From the NCBI GenBank assembly GCA_021496505.1, contig CP053031.1, forward strand, positions 3,340,001 to 3,404,000: a stretch of 64,000 nt of DNA, given 5' to 3'. Within the stretch, counting starts at the first letter, position 1. Each line of letters starts with the position of its first letter. Shown here piece by piece: positions 59,463 to 64,000 of the stretch. The translations under genes and the position numbers were made by a program. Under the pieces are notes generated by a model. The model was not told where the DNA came from. It did no database searches and worked only from the letters and a program-made list of their open reading frames with translations. The DNA is from Thermoleophilia bacterium SCSIO 60948. Its GTDB lineage: Bacteria; Actinomycetota; Thermoleophilia; Solirubrobacterales; 70-9.

Positions 59463-59656
59463 GGAGGCTTCGTTTCGTTCACCGCGAAGGCGGGCCGATA
59501 GGTAGACGAGCAGAGCTGCATCGCCAGCGATGTCACGTGTGGCGTCTATCGGCCTATTCTATGCCGGAGTAGGCACAGTCTGCGCGCAAATGCGTCGTTC
59601 TTGGCATATACGATGCAGCCATGCGGATTGCGGCGCGCGACGCTTCGAGCTCGGGG

Positions 59657-60679
59657 TCAGGATCCCAGGCTTTCGACAAACTTCTCCGGCCAAGTCAACA
59701 AGACTCCGAGCTCGGCGCAGGTCGGTACCCAAGTCCCATCGCTCGGCGCCCTTTCAGAGCAAATCACAGGCTGGACTGGCCCAAGACCGTTACTGCGAAG
59801 GGCGTGGCAGTAGCGCAAGACCTGCCCGAGCGCGAGTCGCAGCTGCTTCTCCTCGTTCGCATGGGTCAGGGACTTGACCTCAGCTACGAAGAGCACGCCA
59901 TCCCTTTCCCAAGCGAGATCGTAGGGCGGCGTTTCTTCAGTAGGCGAGAGGGGGGAAAGGTCCGACGCGATGACGTGTTCAGCCAAAGCTTCCTGCGTCG
60001 CCGCGTGCGCTTGTGTCCCGCGATCGACGATGTCAGGGTCGACCTCGAACGGCTTCGCGGTCGCCCCCTGGACCTTCTCGGGCGAGACGTGGTTGTAGGG
60101 CTTTCCCGGGGATGTGGTCTTGGCGGGAGGTTCCAGGTCCAGCGTGCTGCCGCCAGGCGGCGGAGCCTCGATCGCTGTAAGCGCGGCGATCGCACCGAAC
60201 TCCTCCGGTTCAAGTACTCGAGTTCCAGTCCCCGATTTCATCGCGGTCCTGAGTCCCTCGGGCAGCTCCCCGAGCTCCGACAGGTTCAACCACCGTGCAT
60301 GGAACCGCTTGTTGGAGTCTCGGATCAGGACCAAAGCGTCATCGCCGGGTCTAGTCTCCGCTGTCGGCCCAACGCCCGGGCGCCAAAGGGGGTACGCCTC
60401 CTCCGGTCGTTGACTCGCAATGCGCCACTCTTTTCGCGAGGCTTCCCAACCGTTGAAGTAGACGAGGATCGTCTGGGCGGGAATGTCCCCCGCCGGCTCC
60501 AGCGGGACCTCGACGGAGTAGCCAGCGAGATCTTTCGGGCTCTGCGGGAGGCCAGCGAAGAACTCGTCGATTCCCGGCGGTCTAGCCAGAGCGATGTGGT
60601 ACTGGCCCGGCGAGAGACCTCGAAGCGAGTCGAGGGTCGCTTTCATTGCCACACGCCACAGGATTCTCGGCGTAGCCAT
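59657..60679 (-). CDS. Putative restriction endonuclease, PD-(D/E)XK fold
   Basis: A 340-residue protein with a C-terminal nuclease core. Asp254 (PYDLAW), then 12 residues on Glu267-Val-Lys269 (VAEVKS), and Gln286-x3-Tyr290 (GQVLRYCHAL) fit the PD-(D/E)XK superfamily of restriction enzymes. Residues 20-165 form a separate domain with NGWEASRKEWRI and DDALVLIRDSNKRFHARWL. It could be a B3/EcoRII-N-like DNA-reading domain, but that is a guess. A Pro/Lys-rich linker (165-215) joins the two. ATG 60679 or 60646 are both possible; it is divergent from a methyltransferase gene 32 bases away. Likely cuts DNA not protected by the two neighbouring methylases. Confidence 0.72.
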   Translation of the reverse strand: MATPRILWRVAMKATLDSLRGLSPGQYHIALARPPGIDEFFAGLPQSPKDLAGYSVEVPLEPAGDIPAQTILVYFNGWEASRKEWRIASQRPEEAYPLWRPGVGPTAETRPGDDALVLIRDSNKRFHARWLNLSELGELPEGLRTAMKSGTGTRVLEPEEFGAIAALTAIEAPPPGGSTLDLEPPAKTTSPGKPYNHVSPEKVQGATAKPFEVDPDIVDRGTQAHAATQEALAEHVIASDLSPLSPTEETPPYDLAWERDGVLFVAEVKSLTHANEEKQLRLALGQVLRYCHALRSNGLGPVQPVICSERAPSDGTWVPTCAELGVLLTWPEKFVESLGS

Positions 60680-60711
60680 AGCGCGACCATTATCTCGGCT
60701 GTCCCGTAGCG

Positions 60712-61941
60712 ATGCGCCAGATTGGAAATCTGCGCGAGGCGGCGAGCATCGGATTCGATGACCAGGGCAGTGCCTATTCGGCCGCTCCTACCGACGCTCG
60801 ACTGAACGCTCGAGAGATCGAAGTTGTCGAACGAATCGACGCGCCTGGCGACGGCCCCGAAGGGACGCTCGTTACGGGGGACTCGCTTCCAGTCCTCCGA
60901 AGCTTGCCGCGCGACAGTCAGGTGCGTCTGGCTTATCTGGATCCGCCTTTCAACACGCACGAGCGCTTCCGCGACTATCGCGACTCACTGGATCGGCGCT
61001 CGTGGCTTGCCTTTATGCGTGAGCGGTCTCTAGCGGTGTGGGATCTTCTTAGGGAGGATGGCTCTATATGGGTGCACTGCAACGATCGTGAGCAGGCCTA
61101 CTTGCGAGTCCTCTTGGACGATCTCCTCGGGGAGGAGGCTTTCGTCGGGACGATCGTTTGGCAGCGTCGGTACTCGAGGGAAAACCGGCGCGCCCTTGGG
61201 TCGGTTCACGACTACCTCCATGTGTATGCCCCGATGGGCGCACGTTGGAGGGATTTCCGTAATCGACTACCCCGCAATGACAAGACGGGGACCTGGCAGA
61301 ACCCGGACAATGACCCCAAGGGGCCGTGGAGCACGGTCGCGCTCACCGCGCAGGGTGGACACGGCACGCCGGAGCAGCTCTACACAGTCACGACACCGTC
61401 CGGACGAGAGGTCAGTCCGCCAATTGGCTCGTGCTGGCGCGTGACGCAAGCGCGTCTCGCGGATCTCTATGCATCGGGGCAGATCTGGTTTGGAAAGAAC
61501 GGCAGCAACGTCCCGCGACGGAAGGTCTACCTCTCGGAGGCCAAGGGACTAGTCCCATGGAGTTGGTGGCCCCACTCGGAAGTGGGGCACAACGAGGAGG
61601 CTCGGAGAGAGCTGCGCTCGTTGTTTCCAGATCAGCGCACTTTCGATACGCCGAAGCCCGAGCGGCTAATACAGAGGATCATCTCCATCGCGACCGACCC
61701 GGGGGACAGGGTGCTTGACCCATTCCTGGGATCTGGCACGACAGCCGCGGTGGCACAAAAGCTTGGACGGCCTTGGATCGGATGCGAGCTAAGCGAAGCG
61801 ACGGTTCGAGACTTTGCGATGCCAAGGATCAAGGCGGTGCTAGAAGGGAAGCGGCAGGTCGGGATCGAGTCGATCCATATCGGTGGGTCGGTCACGAGGT
61901 GCCGGCTTGCAAGCGTCGCTCGTGAAGTCGCGGCAGCGTGA
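60712..61941 (+). CDS. Beta-class DNA methyltransferase (N6-adenine or N4-cytosine)
   Basis: A 409-residue SAM-dependent methylase. Motif IV DPPFN is at residues 77-81 after TLVTGDSLPVLRSLP, and motif I DPFLGSGTTAA is near residue 336, an order diagnostic for the beta class. The 250 residues between them, with RNDKTGTWQNPDNDPKG and WFGKNGSNVPRRK, form the target-recognition region and resemble site-specific methylases of type III Mod/type II origin. DPPF favours adenine-N6. It is divergent from the nuclease gene and convergent with the second methylase (four bases between). Confidence 0.88.
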   Translation: MRQIGNLREAASIGFDDQGSAYSAAPTDARLNAREIEVVERIDAPGDGPEGTLVTGDSLPVLRSLPRDSQVRLAYLDPPFNTHERFRDYRDSLDRRSWLAFMRERSLAVWDLLREDGSIWVHCNDREQAYLRVLLDDLLGEEAFVGTIVWQRRYSRENRRALGSVHDYLHVYAPMGARWRDFRNRLPRNDKTGTWQNPDNDPKGPWSTVALTAQGGHGTPEQLYTVTTPSGREVSPPIGSCWRVTQARLADLYASGQIWFGKNGSNVPRRKVYLSEAKGLVPWSWWPHSEVGHNEEARRELRSLFPDQRTFDTPKPERLIQRIISIATDPGDRVLDPFLGSGTTAAVAQKLGRPWIGCELSEATVRDFAMPRIKAVLEGKRQVGIESIHIGGSVTRCRLASVAREVAAA

Positions 61942-61945
61942 CTCG

Positions 61946-62947
61946 CTAGTCCATCTGAAGGTGGTAGAGCCGCTCGGTGAGGTGGCGCCCCTTATGAGGG
62001 CGTGCGCTACTCCGGTAGCGCCGGTACTCGGTTTCGTGCACCGACAGTTCGCCGTATGGCTGCAGAATCTCCATGACGGTCCCATGTGGAATCTGTCCGT
62101 CCTCGTTGTACGAGAAGAAGAGATGACGACATCTCGCCGAAGCAACGAGGCTGTCGAGAGCCGCCGGGGCCCGCGCCTTGTAGCACCACGCAGACGCCTT
62201 CTCCTTCCAGGGCCGGAGTCCGGTCGATCCAACCAGAACGGGCGAGTCGTAAAGGACGATGGTTTCGAGTAGATGGTAGTACGCCGCGTACTGCCGCTTT
62301 GTGTACGGCGGATCGATGTAAAGCAGCTCTGTTTCAGTCGCGGACACGACCGCTTGGGCGTCGTCACAGTGGACCTGATGCGGGCCGGGACCTAGCGCGC
62401 CGCGAGAGCTATTTGCTGGCCGGAGGATCAGCGGATCGAAAGCGCGCTTTTTCCAGTTCTTGAGGTAGCAGCCGAAGGTTCCAGCTGTATTGCTTACCAG
62501 GGCCACTGCGCTAACCAGATCTACAAGCAACTGCGCGCGAAGGCCGCGGCTTAACCAACCTGCCCATTCTTCGATCTGAAGTCGGATCGCATCCACCCGC
62601 CTTGCATTTGCTTCCGTTAAGTAGCCGCGACCGCCGGCCGGTGAGTAGTTCGCATGGATGAAACCGCTGACAGGTGAGACCGCATTCAGTTCGTCAACGA
62701 GCTTCGTGTAGAGAGCGGCTTCGGTACTTTCACTTGGATTGAAGAGCAAGGCGGCCTCTGCGCAGGTGGCGCAAAGGGCAAGGCTGTCGTTGGCGGTAAC
62801 CGACCACCCACGTCGACGGAAGATCGAAGAGAGCGCAGCTGTCCCACAGAAGGGGTCGGCTGCGCGGGCTCCTGGGGGCACCTCCGCTCCATCGATCACT
62901 TCCATGAGGAAGTCGAGAAGGCTGCGTTTTGCGCCCAGGAACTCCAC
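61946..62947 (-). CDS. D12-class DNA adenine methyltransferase
   Basis: A 333-residue methylase of the Dam/D12 type. Motif X FLGAKRSLL opens the protein, motif I DPFCGTAAL is at 31-39 and motif IV DPPYTKRQYAAYYHLLE begins at 212, the X-I-target-IV order of the alpha class. The target domain lies at about 60-200. DPPY is typical of N6-adenine methylation. GTG 62947 fits motif X. Paired with the beta-class enzyme, it could protect the other strand of an asymmetric site. Confidence 0.88.
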   Translation of the reverse strand: MEFLGAKRSLLDFLMEVIDGAEVPPGARAADPFCGTAALSSIFRRRGWSVTANDSLALCATCAEAALLFNPSESTEAALYTKLVDELNAVSPVSGFIHANYSPAGGRGYLTEANARRVDAIRLQIEEWAGWLSRGLRAQLLVDLVSAVALVSNTAGTFGCYLKNWKKRAFDPLILRPANSSRGALGPGPHQVHCDDAQAVVSATETELLYIDPPYTKRQYAAYYHLLETIVLYDSPVLVGSTGLRPWKEKASAWCYKARAPAALDSLVASARCRHLFFSYNEDGQIPHGTVMEILQPYGELSVHETEYRRYRSSARPHKGRHLTERLYHLQMD

Positions 62948-62979
62948 CGGTGGATTCTCCGCTACCGATCGGACGCTGC

Positions 62980-63861
62980 CTAAGGAGCGACGGAGCGGAT
63001 CGCCTCGGCCGCGGAGGCGAGCGCCAGCGCGCGGACCGCGTCGACGTGCGCGTCCACCCGCCCCGTCGCCACGGCGACGAACCCGTCGCCGTCGAAGCGC
63101 GTGTGAGGCGGGTTGAGCGCGCGGCCGAGGCCGTCGTGGGCGCCCTGGGCGGCGATCAGGCAGCCGACCTTGTCGAGCCGGGCGTTGGTCAGCACGACCC
63201 CGATCGTGGTGTGCGCGCGATCGCCGCCGGCGAACCGGAACGGGTCCGAGATCGCCGCGAGAGCCTCCGTCGGCACGGGGCCGGTTCCATCGTCGACGTC
63301 GCCGAGCGCGTTGACCGCGCAGAGCGTGCCGACGACGAGATCGCCGAACCGGTGCTCGGCGTAGCCGAGGCCACCAGGCCTGCGACCGTCCTCTCCGCGC
63401 CAGTGCGAGACATAGGCGCCGGCCCCGGCGCCGACCCGTCCGCTCACCACCTGCTCATCCTGGGCGGCGAGGGCGGCCTCGTAGCCCTGCTCGGGCCCGG
63501 GTCGCACCGAGGCGTCGCCGACCGCGAGATCGAACAGAGCGAGCGTCGGGACCAGCGGCACACGACCGCCCGGCGTCTCGATCCCGCGGCCGAGCTCCTC
63601 GAGCCGGCGCATCACCCCGTCGGCGGCGGCCAGTCCGAACGCCGAGCCACCCGTCAGCACTACGGCGTGGATCTCCTGGACGGACTTGTCGGCGGCGAGC
63701 GCATCCAGCTCGCGACTGGCGGGCGCGCCACCGCGGATCTCGCCCGATGCGACGACGCCGTCCGGCAGCAGCAGGACGGTGCAACCCGTCTCGGCTTCGG
63801 GATCGGTCCAGTGGCCGAGCCGCACGCCGTCGATTCCGATCCCGGCCGGCGGCCCGGTCAT
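62980..63861 (-). CDS. P1-family peptidase (DmpA/S58, N-terminal nucleophile)
   Basis: A 293-residue self-processing hydrolase. It starts GIDGVRLGHWTDPEAETGCTVLL, with VLTGGSAFGLAAADGVM and VPLVPTLALFDLAVG. The catalytic junction lies in GYAEHRFGDLVVGTLCAVNALGDV, a Cys in the VGTL.AVN segment where many members have Ser; cleavage before that residue would free the nucleophile. Members are D-aminopeptidases or amidases. ATG 63861 lies just after the stop of the partial gene. It forms the right border of the low-GC island. Confidence 0.87.
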   Translation of the reverse strand: MTGPPAGIGIDGVRLGHWTDPEAETGCTVLLLPDGVVASGEIRGGAPASRELDALAADKSVQEIHAVVLTGGSAFGLAAADGVMRRLEELGRGIETPGGRVPLVPTLALFDLAVGDASVRPGPEQGYEAALAAQDEQVVSGRVGAGAGAYVSHWRGEDGRRPGGLGYAEHRFGDLVVGTLCAVNALGDVDDGTGPVPTEALAAISDPFRFAGGDRAHTTIGVVLTNARLDKVGCLIAAQGAHDGLGRALNPPHTRFDGDGFVAVATGRVDAHVDAVRALALASAAEAIRSVAP

Positions 63862-63866
63862 AGCGC

Positions 63867-64000
63867 CTAGCTGAGCTCGAAGCCCGTCGGTGCGGCGCTC
63901 GCGTCGGCCGCGGGGGCCGCGCTCACGGGCGCCGGAGGCGCCATCGCTGGGACGTCCGGCCGCGAATAGACGGCGCGCCACCAGAGCTCGGCAAGGATCC
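63867..64000 (-). CDS. C-terminal end of a protein entering from the right edge
   Basis: Reading in from the right edge on the minus strand, an open frame of 43 codons ends at TAG 63869-63867, five bases before the peptidase start. The visible end reads LAELWWRAVYSRPDV, then a Pro/Ala-rich tail ending in TGFELS. Closeness to the peptidase gene suggests an operon. The family cannot be seen from this piece. Confidence 0.6.
   Translation of the reverse strand, partial: ILAELWWRAVYSRPDVPAMAPPAPVSAAPAADASAAPTGFELS

Noticed and set aside
1-64000. CRISPR arrays, insertion sequences, prophage genes and rRNA
   Set aside because: No regularly spaced repeats, transposase, integrase, phage structural or rRNA sequence was recognised in the window.

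Overview
The window looks like chromosomal DNA of a high-GC, Gram-positive-type aerobe, most probably a deep-branching actinobacterium (Thermoleophilia/Solirubrobacterales-like). This rests on the strong G+C bias, many GTG starts, overlapping ATGA/GTGA gene junctions, Tat export, a menaquinone pathway and a cytochrome bc complex with split cytochrome b and a cytochrome c-fused subunit IV (as in Bacillus, unlike Streptomyces or Mycobacterium). The taxonomic call is inference. No rRNA, CRISPR array, insertion sequence or prophage was seen. Every gene-free stretch is under about 300 bases; the longest (6376-6656, 8040-8321, 8395-8672) hold little beyond short repeats.

Left block (1-8 kb): a cut-off BtrH-like gene, the C-terminal remnant of an acyl-CoA ligase, three drug/lipid exporters in a row (MmpL-like, two DHA2 MFS), a membrane diguanylate cyclase and a small XRE regulator, ending at a tRNA-Phe gene. 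It reads like accessory DNA placed beside a tRNA. Next (8.6-24.7 kb) comes mixed metabolism and repair: sugar-porter MFS, LigD-type polymerase, GT1 glycosyltransferase, aldehyde dehydrogenase, cupin, agmatinase-family enzyme, MrfA-type helicase overlapping an unusual dihydropteroate synthase, HAD phosphatase, SDR, DtxR-family regulator, aminotransferase and sulfatase.

Centre (24.7-48 kb): sucCD; a HAD/sulfotransferase/RpiB-like/RibD-like set; an ABC exporter co-transcribed with its own two-component system behind a perfect 24-bp palindrome; two tandem S51 peptidases; a ZIP transporter; Bax-inhibitor-like protein; tRNA-Lys; TPR protein; tatC-tatA; dcd. The main unit is a nine-gene minus-strand run from hemB (48096) to a polyprenyl diphosphate synthase (39950): hemB, a fused AhbA/AhbB-like protein, hemL, a prenyl-synthase-like protein without aspartate motifs, qcrA, qcrB, qcrC, menG and the prenyl synthase. 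It ties heme supply, menaquinone supply and the quinol-oxidising complex into one transcription unit.

Right part (48-64 kb): a second ABC exporter, YmdB-family phosphodiesterase, START-domain and NAD-binding proteins, an HD hydrolase coupled to a DUF429 gene that seems to start at CTG, a cell-envelope membrane protein/GtrA cluster and fabI. Between fabI and a P1-family peptidase sits a lower-GC island (about 59.0-62.95 kb) with a PD-(D/E)XK nuclease, a beta-class and a D12-class DNA methyltransferase and an unidentified protein. It is probably a restriction-modification system with one methylase per strand, and the best candidate for an uncharacterised system here.
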